From positions 1,922,001 to 1,986,000 of the forward strand of contig CAJVGD010000001.1 of NCBI GenBank assembly GCA_910890315.1: a stretch of DNA of 64,000 nucleotides. The letters run 5' to 3'. Numbering within the stretch: position 1 is the first letter of the stretch; every line of letters begins with the position of its first letter. Of the stretch, positions 1 to 14,400 are shown one piece after another. Below the pieces are notes generated by a model that was given only the letters and a program-made list of their open reading frames with translations, was not told where the DNA came from and searched no databases. Source of the DNA: Serendipita indica DSM 11827 (taxonomy: Eukaryota; Basidiomycota; Agaricomycetes; Sebacinales; Serendipitaceae). The position numbers and the translations under genes are program-made.

Positions 1-387
1 TTTTGGCGGGGCGAGGCCTACACTGCATACTTTGACTGGCTGGAATCCAAAGGCGGGTTTTATTACGAGGTACTTGAGCGTACGCACACACGATCTCATC
101 TCATACCGGACAGCGATGGGGAGACGCACCCGTACATTCGATAGCTGCTTCACTATTTCTCAGGAAAGAGCAACTGCGGTTCTTCGACGAGATTGGGTAA
201 GGCCCTGATTATATCCTATCCATACCCCACTCAACACGCTTAGGTATAAGCACGAAAGCTTCCAGCACTGGTCAGTTTTCTTGTCTCTCATCTTCAGGTC
301 GATTAACATCTATCCAGTCCATCTGGCGATAGACACAAGCAAGGTCGATGCTCGTGCTCTCCTAAAGATGCGTTTGACTGGGACTAG
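1..387 (+). CDS. KRE2/KTR-family alpha-1,2-mannosyltransferase, 3' end only
   Basis: This is the C-terminal part of a Golgi type II mannosyltransferase that extends O- and N-linked mannans on secreted proteins; the rest lies outside the window. The first exon reads [20 protein letters not shown] then YYE. After an intron starting GTACTT the next exon gives [16 protein letters not shown], the most conserved block of the family, then FFDEIG. A second intron (GTAAGG) leads to YKHESFQH. A third short intron (GTCAGT to CCAG) restores the cysteine-rich tail [18 protein letters not shown], and the frame stops at 385-387 after FDWD. Reading through the third intron destroys the tail, so the spliced model is preferred. 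The exact family member (KRE2, KTR1 or MNT) cannot be told from this piece. Confidence 0.85.
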
Positions 388-583
388 CAAGTCATGATAC
401 TTTCTCTCTGCTCAACTAACTATTGACTAGTTACTCGTGTCTGTGGGAATTTTCAAAGATGTTCCAAGATTAGAACTTGCGTACAGTCGCCAGATAGCTC
501 GTGTACGCACGGATTCCGCGCAAGGTTACGAGGGAAGATGCACGATTTCATACCATCTTGACCATAGTCAAGAATTTTGTATT

Positions 584-2273
<1,690 letters not shown>

Positions 2274-2323
2274 GGTTGAACTCCGCCTGCGCGTTCTTGG
2301 ACACGGCCGCGTTTGTCAGAGCC
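2274..2323. promoter_or_regulatory. 50-bp bidirectional interval between RVB1 and CBC2 start codons
   Basis: Only 50 bp separate the divergent start codons of RVB1 (minus) and CBC2 (plus). The interval must hold both 5' leaders, or the transcripts must overlap. No TATA box is seen. Core promoter elements for at least one gene probably lie inside the other's first exon. This is inferred from spacing alone. Confidence 0.5.
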
Positions 2324-3115
2324 ATGGCCGACGTTGTAGATCCTCTGGATAAATTCTCGTCGTACAAGGATTCTCAGGCTTCAGCTGATCGTCAGACCCA
2401 ACTTCAGCTTCTGAAAAAGTCGACGACGCTGTACGTTGGAAACTTGAGCTTTTACACCACAGAGGAGCAAATCTATGAGCTTTTCTCCAAATGTACCAGT
2501 CCAGAAGACGGTGGAGGCATCAAAAGAATCATTATGGGCCTTGACCGTAACACCAGGCAAGTACTCGCAAATATCTTTGAAGGGGAAACTGACGTTTGAT
2601 CAGAACACCATGTGGATTCTGCTTTGTGGAATACTATAGCCATGCAGAGGCACTCGCTTGCATGAAGTATATAAGTGGCACCAAATTGGACGAACGAATC
2701 ATTCGCTGTGACCTGGACGCAGGCTACAAAGACGGTCGACAGTTTGGACGAGGGCGCAGTGGTGGACAGGTACGAGGGGTTGCAAAAAGTCGTATCTTGT
2801 CTGATGTCGATAGGTCCGAGACGAGCATCGTCAGGATTATGATGCTGGTCGCGGAGGCTGGGGTGCGCAGGCTCAGATACAGCAAGAGAATGAACGAAGG
2901 AAGAACAGAGAACAGCTCTACAGTGATGCCCAAGACGTTCCTGGCGCAGTGGCTGGTGGAGGTGGCGACTGGAAGGAAGGTACCGGCGAGCAGTCTCGAA
3001 AGAGGCAGCGCTCTCCCGACGATGAAGGGGATGATATGCGTGATGTAAGTTTACTTGGCTTCACTGGGATGGACGAATTCAAGTTTGACAGGGACCCCGC
3101 AAAGCAGAAAGCTGA
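2324..3115 (+). CDS. CBC2: Nuclear cap-binding complex subunit 2 (CBP20)
   Basis: CBP20 binds the m7G cap of nascent Pol II transcripts together with CBP80 and acts in splicing, export and 3' processing. The N-terminal region has [11 protein letters not shown] and one RRM with RNP2 [10 protein letters not shown] and RNP1 [14 protein letters not shown]. The RRM is followed by the hallmark C-terminal block [15 protein letters not shown], which contacts the cap. That block appears only after removing the intron that starts GTACGAGG near 2770. A Gly- and Arg-rich tail with [13 protein letters not shown] follows. The last intron (GTAAGT near 3044) is followed either by a short exon stopping at 3115 or by read-through, so the extreme C-terminus is uncertain. 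The gene converges on THR1 with about 30 bp between stops. Confidence 0.9.
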
Positions 3116-3145
3116 TGGGTTACAATCCCAACCATTTTTATTCGT

Positions 3146-4272
3146 TCATCGTACTGAACAGCCGCTGCACACCTCCAACACTTTCCAGTCGACCTGTACC
3201 CCGTGTTTTGCAAATACGGCGGATGCGTCTTGGGCAATTTTGTCAAACCCCTTGGTAGCCAGTGCTAATATAGTTGGTCCAGCACCCGATAAACAGATTC
3301 CGAGCAACCCTTCGTGGGTGCTCGGTGTGACAGAATTCAATACCTCGGGAAGGCCAGGTATCTAGAGACAATGAGAAGCTAGCAGGATCAGAGGAACATC
3401 CATACCAAGGCTTTCCGGTAAGGTTGATGCATTTGGTCCTTCATGGCCTCGTAGATGAGCTCTGCATCAGGAGGGCTCAACCCTAGCGCCGTCGTTAGGA
3501 CGGCTAGTCGTTGTAGATTGAAAACCTAGCCAATAATGAGAGCGTGGCTACCATGTATGACACTACTCACCACGTCCTTTCTTGAATACGACTCTGGCAA
3601 AGCGGCACGAGCTTTCGCCGTGCTCAGCTCAAATTGAGGGATAATGGCGATGGCCTTGATCTCCTTTGCCCATTTGAAGCGGACATAGTGACCGATCCCC
3701 GTCGGAGGTTGTGGAGGATTTCTTCCCCAGTCCTCGCTTGCATCTTCTGGGTACTCTGGGAGTACCTCTGCTAGCGGAACGCTCGCTGCAGCGGTTGCGC
3801 TCTCGTCCAGTTCGCGTAAATACGATCCGACGAAGCCGCCCACGAGAGCGGCCGTAACATTATCTGGGTGGCGTTCGACCATAAGCGCAAAGTCGAGCAT
3901 TCTCTCGGTCGATAAGTTTAGGTTTCCTAGCGAGTTTCCTAGCAGGACACCGGCAATGACGGCCGCACCCGACGATCCCAGTCCTCGTCCGAAGGGGATC
4001 TGATTTTTGACGTGGATGCTGATTCCACTGGGAAAGGAGGATATTCCATTGCATCGAAGGACGTAGAGTGCAACTCTTGTTGTAAGGTTCTTATACGGAT
4101 CCAGGGGTGCTTCATCGGCGCCTTCCCCTTCGTAGCTCAGAACTGGCGTTCTGGGACCTCCAGCGGTGATGGTGACTTGAAGAGTCAAATAAAGTGATAA
4201 AGAAAGTCCAACGACATCGAATCCTGGTCCGATGTTCGCGCTCGTCGCTGGGACAGAGATTTCAAAGGACAT
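3146..4272 (-). CDS. THR1: Homoserine kinase
   Basis: This GHMP-family kinase phosphorylates L-homoserine on the way to threonine (EC 2.7.1.39), in the cytosol. It begins MSFEISVPATSANIGPGFDV, the classic N-terminus. The ATP-binding GHMP motif GRGLGSSGAAVIAG is present. The 3' exon carries GLLGICLSGAGPTILAL, the C-terminal GHMP block, and stops at 3146. Two introns interrupt the second half. An open frame extends upstream of the chosen ATG at 4272, but homology begins at MSFE. Length (about 340-370 residues) fits the family. It is head-to-head with the MED9-like gene. Confidence 0.93.
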
Positions 4273-4323
4273 CGGTGGTTTGGGAGGGGTCCAGGGAGGA
4301 ATTAGCATTTGGCTCCTGCGAAG
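4273..4323. promoter_or_regulatory. 51-bp bidirectional interval between THR1 and MED9 start codons
   Basis: The divergent start codons of THR1 and the MED9-like gene are 51 bp apart, nearly the same spacing as RVB1/CBC2. No obvious TATA element is present. The two leaders are probably very short or overlap. This is inferred from gene models only. Confidence 0.5.
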
Positions 4324-4742
4324 ATGGCGACTGAAAACCCATTCCCACTTTCCAGCCTTGAGGGACTCATTCCTTCTCTTTTGAAGGTCTATGCAATGGT
4401 CAACGACGTTCCATACAATGCCAACGAAGAAGGTCACACTCCAACAACAGCACAGCAGCTGGTTGAAGCGGTATTTGGAGATCAGTTTGAGATACAGCGA
4501 GTTCTCACCCAAATCAACAGACTGATGACTTTAAGAAGCAACTCCAGAACGCTAGGGTGCTCGTTGAGAACCTTGTAGGAGGTGACTTGAACTCGGCGAG
4601 TCAAGACGAGGTCATAAAGATGCTGGAGAAGTGGAGAGATCTCAAACGGTTCGTATTATGCTCATAGCTCAGCCCTCGTTTATCCTAAACTCGTTGCATC
4701 TACAGGGAGCAGTTACAGAAGCATTTTACGAGTGCCTTTTGA
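4324..4742 (+). CDS. MED9: Mediator complex subunit 9-like protein
   Basis: The small protein (about 100 residues) is recovered by removing a 50-nt intron (GTATTTGG to AACAG) after VEA and a second intron after DLKR. The spliced product has an N-terminal part SSLEGLIPSLLKVYAMV. The C-terminal part is a predicted coiled coil, TDDFKKQLQNARVLVENL then DEVIKMLEKWRDLKREQL. The layout matches Med9/Cse2 of the Mediator middle module, where the C-terminal helical hairpin assembles with Med4, Med7 and Med21. The assignment rests on length and this pattern, so another small coiled-coil subunit is possible. A TTG-initiated extension is ignored. It is tail-to-tail with SmE. Confidence 0.65.
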
Positions 4743-4836
4743 AAGTCTCGCCAACTGAATCTTCAAGATAGGGGCCCCAGTATTCGGCATGGAAGTTTCA
4801 TGATGCTCCTCAAGCATACGCCCGAGAAGCTCCATT

Positions 4837-5301
4837 TCATTGCTGAGGTTGGATGAGGGTAATGTTCTCGCCCTTGAGGAGAATTCTCCCTGCCTTGTTG
4901 TCAGCTTTCTGTTGTCAACGGCAAGCTTTGGCATACCTAAGGGGACAGAAGGCCGTCCTTCTTTTGTATAGACTTCTGTTGCATCGTCCATTACAACGTT
5001 CATATACTCGTCAAAGCCCTGTTCGACAACCGTCAGGCGTGATGAAAAGAACACGGCAGAGCACCCACAATGATTCTTCCCTCTATACGCATTTCAACGT
5101 TGTCGTAGAGCCAGATAACAACTTTTGTTTTCTACCAAGAGAGCTTTCAGCAATAATGGACTAGGATCGGGAATGGTGTACAAACTTGCTGCAGATGTTT
5201 GAAGATTACATTCTACTCAAGGTAAACACTTTGTTCGATGAGCAAGAAAAGAAAATACGAACAATGGGCTGAACCATCACACGCGTCTGACGACCCGACA
5301 T
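4837..5301 (-). CDS. SME1: Small nuclear ribonucleoprotein E (SmE)
   Basis: SmE is one of seven Sm proteins that form the ring on spliceosomal snRNAs. It is recognised only after splicing four short introns. Exon 1 is MSGRQTRVMVQPI, then NVIFKHLQQ, then KTKVVIWLYDNVEMRIEGRI (Sm1), then GFDEYMNVVMDDATEVYTK. The last exon gives GRILLKGENITLIQPQQ (Sm2) and stops at 4837. All Sm1/Sm2 signature positions are present and the length (about 90 residues) is normal. It is divergent from the dynein gene, with about 170 bp between start codons. Confidence 0.92.
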
Positions 5302-5472
5302 CCTGAGCGACTATGGGCTGGTCAAAAAGTGGCAGAGTTGCGTGAATAAAGCGCGAACTTGAAGTTGTCAGGGCGATTCTAAAAGTGCTCCGGTTGGACG
5401 ACGCAGTTGGGTGAAGGCGCAGAGACCAAAAGCCGTTCTGCGAAAACCCAGTCCGCGCCACGCCAGACAACC

Positions 5473-8400
5473 ATGGAGGTACGGGGACGACATCGAGATA
5501 TCACGCGTTAAATGGCTAATATACTCGAATTAAAGGCCCTTCTAGCCCCTCAGTCTGGTACAGCGGCCGCTGTGTCGTTCATCACATTTGTGCAAGACCT
5601 CAAACGCAAGACGAAAGCATGGGCACCAATGATAGAACTTTGTGCGAGTGGAGAGAAGACTTTGGAACGATTTAGATACCAATTCCCGGACGATTGGCTG
5701 TATAGCGACCAGTTGCGCGGCGAATGGAGCGCTTACAACGAGATTTTGAAACGGAAGAACGATTCCATCCAAGAACAACTAGGTAAATCATCTCTTTGCA
5801 CGTCGCATTGTGTCCGTCTAGGGCTAAGAGATCTCCCTCAGCTGGCCTGCAGCTCAAGATTGTCGCGGAGGACAAGATTGTCGAAAACAAGATTACGGAC
5901 ATTCTTCAGGAGTGGGAACTCTCGCGTCCTGTTCAAGGAAGCTTGCGAGCGGACACGGCATTGAACACGATCAACGTCTTTGAGGGCAAAGTAAACCGTG
6001 TCCAAGACGAGTACGACCTCGTCTGCCGTGCGAAGGAGGCATTGGATTTAGAGCTGGTTCGACACAATCGACTTGAACCAGTCATCGAGGAGTTGCGCGA
6101 CCTCAAAGCCGTGTGGACTGCCCTCTCCGGCATTTGGAGCCAAATCGCGGAACTGCGCGATACTCCCTGGGCCTCTGTTCAACCTCGCAAGGTTCGACAG
6201 ACCCTTGACGGCCTGCTTTCTTCAACAAAGGAAATGCCCAACCGCATGCGACAATACGCGGCCTTTGAATACGTACAGGAAACGCTCCGAGGATTGCTTA
6301 AATCAAATGCACTGCTCTCCGAACTGAAGTCTGAGGGTGTCAAGGAGCGGCACTGGAGACAACTCTTCAAACTCCTCAGAGTGTCCAACCAGATCACCCT
6401 TGTTTCGTAAGTAGGGTCCCAAGCACTTGTGTTCCTTTCTGACACCCTTGTGTAGTTTGACACTTGGCCAAGTATATGACTTGGGTCTCAAAAAGAATGA
6501 AACTTTGATCAAAGAGGTCATCATTCAGGCCCAAGGCGAGATGGCTTTGGAGGAGTACATCAAGCAAGTCAGAGAGACCTGGACCAATTACACCCTTGAC
6601 CTGGTCAACTATCAAAACAAGTGCCGTTTGATTAGAGGTTGGGACGATCTCTTTGCCAAGTGTGCAGAAAACCTCAATTCCCTCGTCGCAATGAAGTTGT
6701 CACCATACTATAAAGGTAGGCTTCCTTGGATACCCTAGCCAAACATTCTGACCATTCCAGTCTTCGAGGAGGATGCAGCGTCCTGGGAAGAGAAGTTAAA
6801 CCGTATCCACGTCCTCTTTGATGTATGGATTGACGTACAGCGTCAATGGGTGTATCTCGAAGGCATTTTCTCCGGCAGTGCAGACATCAAACATCTGCTC
6901 CCCTGGAGAGTCAACGTTTCCAAAACATCAATAACGAATTTCTCTCCGTCATGAAGAAGGTCTACAAATCTCCCTTTGTCATGGATGTGCTAGGCATCCA
7001 AGGCATTCAAAAGAGTCTGGAGCGTCTGGCAGAGATGCTCAACAAGATCCAAAAGGCACTTGGAGAATATCTCGAACGTGAGCGTGCTTCATTCCCGCGT
7101 TTCTACTTCGTCGGGGACGAGGACCTTCTCGAAATTATCGGCAATAGCAAGGATATTCTCCGCATTATGAAGCACCTGAAGAAGATGTTTGCTGGAATCT
7201 CCACCATGCAGCTCAACGAGGAGCTGACGGAGATCTTGGGCATGTCTTCTCGTGAGGGAGAAACTGTCTTCTTCACTGAGCCTATTCAACTCAAAGATTT
7301 CCCGAAAATCAATGACTGGCTTGCGAAGATCGAGTCCGAGATGCGAGTCTCGCTTGCCCGCTTGTTGACGAGTGCTGTAGAAGGCCTCGGCGAATTTTAC
7401 AATGTCGAGGGACTCACAGATCCCTCTCGCTTCGTCGAATGGATAAAGGCCTATCCAGCTCAACTAGTCACTCTCGCAGTTCAGGTGGCGTGGACGACCG
7501 ACGCAAACTCTGCACTGGAATCTGGACAAGTCCCACAGTCTGCATTGGAAACAGTTCTACGCGGCTTGGAACTGCTGGCCGACGTTGTGCTCACAGACCT
7601 CGATGCGATTACACGTCGTAAATGTGAACATCTCATTACAGAGCTCGTGCATCAGCGAGACGTGACGAGGACCCTCGTCGTCGGCAATATTACGAACCCA
7701 AAGGACTTCCAGTGGCTCTATCAGATGCGTTTCTACCTGGACACCAACATCAAGAACCCTCTGGAGCAACTTAGCATCCGAGTAGCTAACGCCACGTTCC
7801 CTTACGGATGGGAGTACTTGGGTGTCCCCGACCGTCTCGTCCAGACTCCGTTGACGGATCGCTGCTATCTCACACTGACACAAGCTCTGGATACTCAACT
7901 TGGTGGTTCGCCATTTGGACCCGCAGGCACAGGTATGTGACTCTCAATGTGGCACGTTGGATGTGCTAACCCTTATCAGGCAAAACCGAGTCAGTCAAAG
8001 CCCTTGGTGTCCAGCTGGGTCGATTCGTCCTGGTGTTCTGCTGCGATGAAACCTTCGACTTCCAGGCTATGGGTCGCATCTTCGTCGGCCTATGTCAAGT
8101 CGGTGCTTGGGGATGCTTCGACGAGTTCAACCGGCTCGAAGAACGTATCCTCAGTGCAGTGTCACAACAGGTCCAGAGCATCCAGCAGGGCCTTGCTGCA
8201 CTCGTGACCAATCCCAACGCGGAAATTGAGCTCGTCGGCAAGCAGCTTCGTATCAACAAGAATATTGGCATTTTTATCACTACCAATCCGACATATGCCG
8301 GTCGATCAACGCTTCCTCCAAACTTAACCAAACTCTTCGTCCAATGGCAATGACTCGCCCGGACAGAGAGCTTATTGCTCAAGTCATGTTGTTTTCTCAA

Positions 8401-11400
8401 GGCTTCCGTACGGCAGAAAGTCTCGCGTCCAAGATTGTCCCCTTCTTCAATTTGTGCTCGGAGCAACTTTCGCCACAACCCCATTATGACTTTGGACTTC
8501 GTGCTCTTAAAGCTGTTCTTGCCAGTGCCGGTATTCTGAAGCGTGAAAGGCTTTCAAATACCTCGCAGGAAGTGGACGACATTCCGGATACCATTGCAGA
8601 ACAGATGATCTTGATCCAGAGCGTAACGGAAACCATTGTGCCCAAACTAGTCGCGGATGATGTGCCTCTCCTGACTAGGTAATGCCTGTCTACTCGCCAT
8701 CCGTGATACTGACGTCTGCATAGTTTGTTGGCCGATGTTTTCCCTGGTACGCACTATGAGCCCGTAAACCTCGATGATCTTCGGGAGAAAATCATCGAAG
8801 TCTGCAAGGAGCGCCGTCTTATAACTGGAGAGCGATGGATGGCGAAGATTATGCAGCTCTACCAGATTCAGAAAATCCAACACGGTCTCATGATGGTTGG
8901 TCCCTCAGGAAGCGGAAAGTCCAATGCCTGGCAGGTACTCCTAGCAGCATTGGAGCGACTGGACAAGACGGAAGGTGTCGCGTATGTCATCGATCCTAAA
9001 GCCATTCACAAGGACGCGCTCTATGGAACGCTCGATCAGACCACTCGCGAATGGAATGATGGTCTGTTTACACACATTCTTCGTAAGATTGTGGACAATG
9101 TGCGAGGAGAGGTCGCCAAGAGGCATTGGATTATATTCGATGGAGATGTAGACCCAGAGTGGGTGGAAAATCTGAACAGGTCCGTGGTCTAACTATCAGG
9201 CGTATTTCCCTAATGTTTCTCAGTGTCTTGGATGACAACAAACTCTTGACGTTGCCAAATGGCGAACGTCTCAACCTTCCCCCAAACGTACGCATCATGT
9301 TCGAAGTCGAGCACTTGCGGTACGCGACACCGGCCACTGTCAGCCGTTGCGGTATGATCTGGTTCAGCGAGGACATTGTCGAGCCGGAAATGCTCTATCG
9401 CAACTATCTCGACACCCTTTCCAATGTAGCGTTGGATGCAGAGGACGACGATTCACCCATCCGTCGCCTCGACAGCTCTGAGTTCTCGTCACCACATCTT
9501 GCTACCCAGCGGGCGATTGTTACCGTGCTTGAACCCTTCTTCGCAAAGGACGGATTGGTCAATGCTGCAATTGAACATGCGCAGTCCATCGAGCATATTA
9601 TGGATTTCACGGTCACTCGTGCTCTCAGCACGCTCTTCTCATTGATCAACAAGACGACCCGAAACGTGATCGAGTACAATATCCAACATCCCGACTTTCC
9701 CCTCGCTCAGGAAAAGATAGAGCAATACGTATCCCGAAGGATGCTCGTCAGTCTCATCTGGGCATTCTCCGGCGACTCTCGCCTCGACTTGAGGGCGGAG
9801 ATGGGGCATTTCCTACGCGACCGAACTCCTGTCGACCTACCTGCGATGCTTGCAGGAACATCGCTCATCGACTTCGATGTGCATGTTTCTAGCGGAGAGT
9901 GGATACAGTGGCAAACTCGCGTCCCTGTCATCGACATCGAGGCCCATGCAGTGACGGCCTCTGATGTTGTCGTACCTACTATGGACACTGTTCGCCACGA
10001 AGAAATCCTATATTCATGGCTTTCGGAGCACAAGCCTCTAATGCTTTGCGGCCCTCCGGGTTCAGGGAAGACGATGACCTTGTTTAGTGCTCTCCGCAAG
10101 CTTCCAGACATGGAAGTAGTGGGATTGAACTTTTCGAGCGCGACCACTCCCGAGCTTATCCTCAAGACTTTCGACCAGTACTGCGAGTACCGAAAGACGC
10201 CCAATGGTGTCATCCTTTCACCAGTACAGATTGGCCGATGGCTCGTCTTGTTCTGTGACGAGATAAATCTTCCAGCTACGGACAAGTACGGCACCCAGCG
10301 CGTCATCTCTTTCCTTCGGCAGCTCGTTGAGAGTGGTGGTTTCTATCGCACTACTGACATGTCCTGGGTCAAGCTCGAGAGGATTCAGTTCGTCGGTGCA
10401 TGTAACCCTCCAACTGATCCAGGTCGGGTTCCGTTGAGCCATCGCTTCCTCCGGCATGCACCGCTGATCATGGTAGACTATCCCGGAGAGATCTCGCTTA
10501 AGCAGATCTACGGCACCTACTCAAGGGCCCTTTTGAAGGTGGTCCCCAATCTTCGCCCTTATGCGGAGCCATTGACTGATGCCATGGTCACTTTCTACCT
10601 CGCCTCCCAACGCCGATTCACCACCGACGTTCAAGCTCACTACGTATATAGCCCTCGTGAGCTTACACGCTGGGTTCGTGGTATTTTCGAGGCCATTAGA
10701 CCGCTGGAAGTTCTCCCGGTCGAAGGGCTCGTACGGGTCTGGGCCCACGAAGCGTTGCGCCTCTTCCAAGATCGCCTTGTGACAGAGGAGGAGCGCACTT
10801 GGACCGATGAGCAAATTGATTCTATAGCTACAACTCATTTCCCTACGATCAACCGAGACGAGGCTCTCAATCGTCCGATACTGTTCTCCAACTGGACCTC
10901 CAAGAACTATATTCCAGTCGAGCGCGAGGCTCTACGAGAGTACATCAAAGCACGTCTGAAGATTTTTCACGAAGAAGAGCTAGATGTGCAGCTGGTCCTT
11001 TTCAACGACGTGTTGGATCATGTACTAAGAATCGACCGGGTGTTCCGACAAGTTCAGGGCCACTTACTTCTCATCGGTGTCAGCGGAAGCGGCAAGGTAT
11101 GATAAATTATCGTCATTATTAAGGCGCTTATCGTGTCACAGACGACGTTGTCACGCTTCGTTGCATGGATGAACGGTTTGAGCATCTTCCAGATCAAGGT
11201 ATCCAACAAATACACTGGAGAAGACTTTGACGAAGACCTGAGAACGGTCCTTCGTCGCGCTGGGTGCAAAGGCGAGAAAATCTGCTTCATCATGGATGAG
11301 TCCAATGTTCTGGACTCCGGTTTCCTCGAACGCATGAACACTCTACTTGCCAACGCAGAGGTTCCAGGTCTGTTCGAAGGCGACGAGCACTCAGCGTTGA

Positions 11401-14400
11401 TGACGGCATGTAAAGAGGGATCACAGCGTGATGGTTTGATGCTCGACTCTCACGAAGAGCTTTACAAATGGTTCACACAACAAGTTGCCAAGAATCTCCA
11501 CGTTGTTTTCACGATGAATCCACCCGAGAATGGCCTCGCCTCACGTGCGGCTACTTCTCCGGCCTTGTTCAATCGCTGCGTCCTCGATTGGTTCGGTGAT
11601 TGGCCAGACCAAGCTTTCTTCCAAGTTGGCTTGGAGCTCACCCATACCCTGGATCTCGACTTGGCCACATATACCCCGCCTCTCATTTTCCCTATCGCAT
11701 ATCGCCAGTTGTCAGTTCCCCCTGTGCATCGAACCGCTGTTATCAACGCATTTGTGCATGTGCATCAGACACTATACAACATCAACGCTCGTATCAGCAA
11801 GCGACAGGGAAGATACAACTATGTGACACCACGACACTACTTGGACTTGTACGTTTCTTTCGAGTCGCTCTTCTGCCTACTGATCGTTCTGGTAGCATCT
11901 CTCATTACGTGCGACTGTACAGCGAAAAGAGGGATGAGCTTGAGGAACAGCAAAGGCACTTGCATGTTGGCCTTGACAAGCTGCGTGATACCGTAACCCA
12001 AGTTGAGGAGCTAAGGAAAAGCTTGGCCATCAAACGAACTCAACTAAAGGAAAAAGACGCACAAGCCAACGCGAAACTCAGACAGATGGTTGCCGATCAG
12101 CAGGAAGCAGAGCAGAAAAAGGCCGCATCTATTCAAATTCAAGCGGCTTTGGTCGAGCAGGAGAAGAGCATTGAAGAAAGGCGCCTTATTGTCACCAGAG
12201 ACCTCGCAGAAGCCCAGCCTGCCGTTGAAAAGGCACGTCAGGCCGTCAATGGTATCAAGCGACAACACCTTGTGGAGGTTCGTTCAATGGCAAACCCTCC
12301 AGAGGCCGTCAAATTGGCTATGGAGTCCGTATGTACTCTTCTGGGCCACAAGATCGATTCTTGGAGAACCGTCCAAGGTATTCTTCGCCGAGACGACTTC
12401 ATCCCGCGCATCGTCAACTTCGAAACGGAGAAGAGTATGACCGGGGCTTTACGTGACCTGATGAACAAGGAGTTCCTCAGCCGTAGCTCATACAACTATG
12501 AGACCGTCAATCGCGCTAGCAAAGCATGCGGCCCTCTGGTTGAGTGGGTTATAGCTCAAGTACGCTTCTCCGAAATCCTTGATAGAATCGAGCCGCTGCA
12601 AAACGAGATGCAGTCGCTCGAGAGGCAAGCGGAAAGCACGAAGCAGAAGGCAACGACAATCATTGGCATGATCAAGGAACTCGAATCCAGTATCGAACGC
12701 TACAAGGAGGAATATGCTCTCTTGATTAGCGAAACCCAGGCCATCAAGTCGGAGATGGAAAGGGTCGAGAGTAAGGTTAATCGTAGTATGACCTTGCTCG
12801 ATAGTCTGGCATCCGAACGAACGCGTTGGGAGGCTAGCAGTCGCACCTTTGACACGGAGATGAGCACAATTGTAGGAGACTGTCTCATCTCGGCGGCTTT
12901 CCTTGCCTATGGCGGTTTCTTCGATCAGCATTACCGCGAGGTCATGTGGTCAGAATGGACCGCGCATCTGACAGAAGCCGGAATCAAGTTCAAGCCCGAA
13001 CTTTCCTTCCCAGATTATCTCTCCACAGCGGATGACCGCCTGAGCTGGCAATCCAAGGCTTTACCGGCGGATACATTGTGCACGGAGAATGCAATCATGT
13101 TGAAGCGCTTCAATCGGTATCCACTCATCATCGACCCTACCGGACAAGCCACTACCTTCTTGCTCAACGAGTATCGTGACAAGAAGATCACGGTGACCAG
13201 TTTCCTCGATGAGGCTTTCCTCAAGAATCTTGAGAGCGCTCTTCGGTTCGGTAATCCGTTGCTCATACAAGATGTCGAACATCTGGATCCTGTGCTGAAT
13301 GCAGTACTCAACAAGGAAATCAGAAGAACGGGAGGACGAGTCTTAATCCGGCTCGGCAGTCAAGATATCGATTTCTCCCCGTCGTTCACCATGTTCCTGT
13401 CAACCCGCGACCCTTCGGTCGAGTTTTCTCCCGATATTTGCTCTCGCGTTACGTTTGTCAACTTTACGATGACGCGAAGCAGCCTGCAGAGTCAATCGCT
13501 GGACCAGGCGCTCAAAGTCGAACGTCCCGACACCGAGCGCAAGCGGACAGATTTGATGAAGGTGCAGGGAGAATTTAGACTTCGCCTCCGCACACTGGAA
13601 AAGTTGCTGCTTCAGGCACTGAACGAGTCTACTGGTAGCATCCTAGACGATGACAAGGTTATCAACACACTGGAGACATTGAAGAGGGAGGCAGCCGAGA
13701 TCACCCGGAAGGTAGAAGAGACCGACTCAGTGATGCGCGAGGTCGAACAGGTGACGGCGGAATATCTGCCACTTGCACAAGCCTGCAGCTCTACGTTCTT
13801 TGTATTGGAGCAGCTGAGCACCATCAACCATTTCTATCAATTCTCCCTCAACTTCTTCCTTGACATTTTCAATTATGTCTTGCACCATAATCCAAACCTC
13901 AAGTCTGTCACCGATTACCTGCGCAGAAGAGAGATATTGTGGAACGATCTGTTCCTGACCGTCTACAAACGCACCTCTCGCGCACTTCTATACCGCGATC
14001 ATGTCGTCCTTGCGGTCCTTCTCGCCCAAATCAAGCTACGAGGAACGGAGGATATCAGCGATGAACTCGAGTTTCTAATGGAGAGTGGCGAGGGCGGTGC
14101 TTCAATGGGCGGAAGTGATGGCTCATCTCTGCTTTCGGGAGAGCAAGCCGCAAGGCTTCAGCGATTCACAAGTTATGCACCATTTAAGGACGTCCATGAC
14201 TCGATCAAGAATGACGAAGGTGTTTGGAGGGACTTCTTGTTTGGAGCTACTCCTGAGCGACAAATACCCAGCGTATGGACAGGTGTTTCGCGTAAGTAGG
14301 CTGATGAACGATCTGAGGCTCTCTCATAAATTTCTAGGCCCAATGACTGCCGTCCGAAACCTTATCATCGTCAAGTGTTTCCGTCCCGACCGACTCGTCC

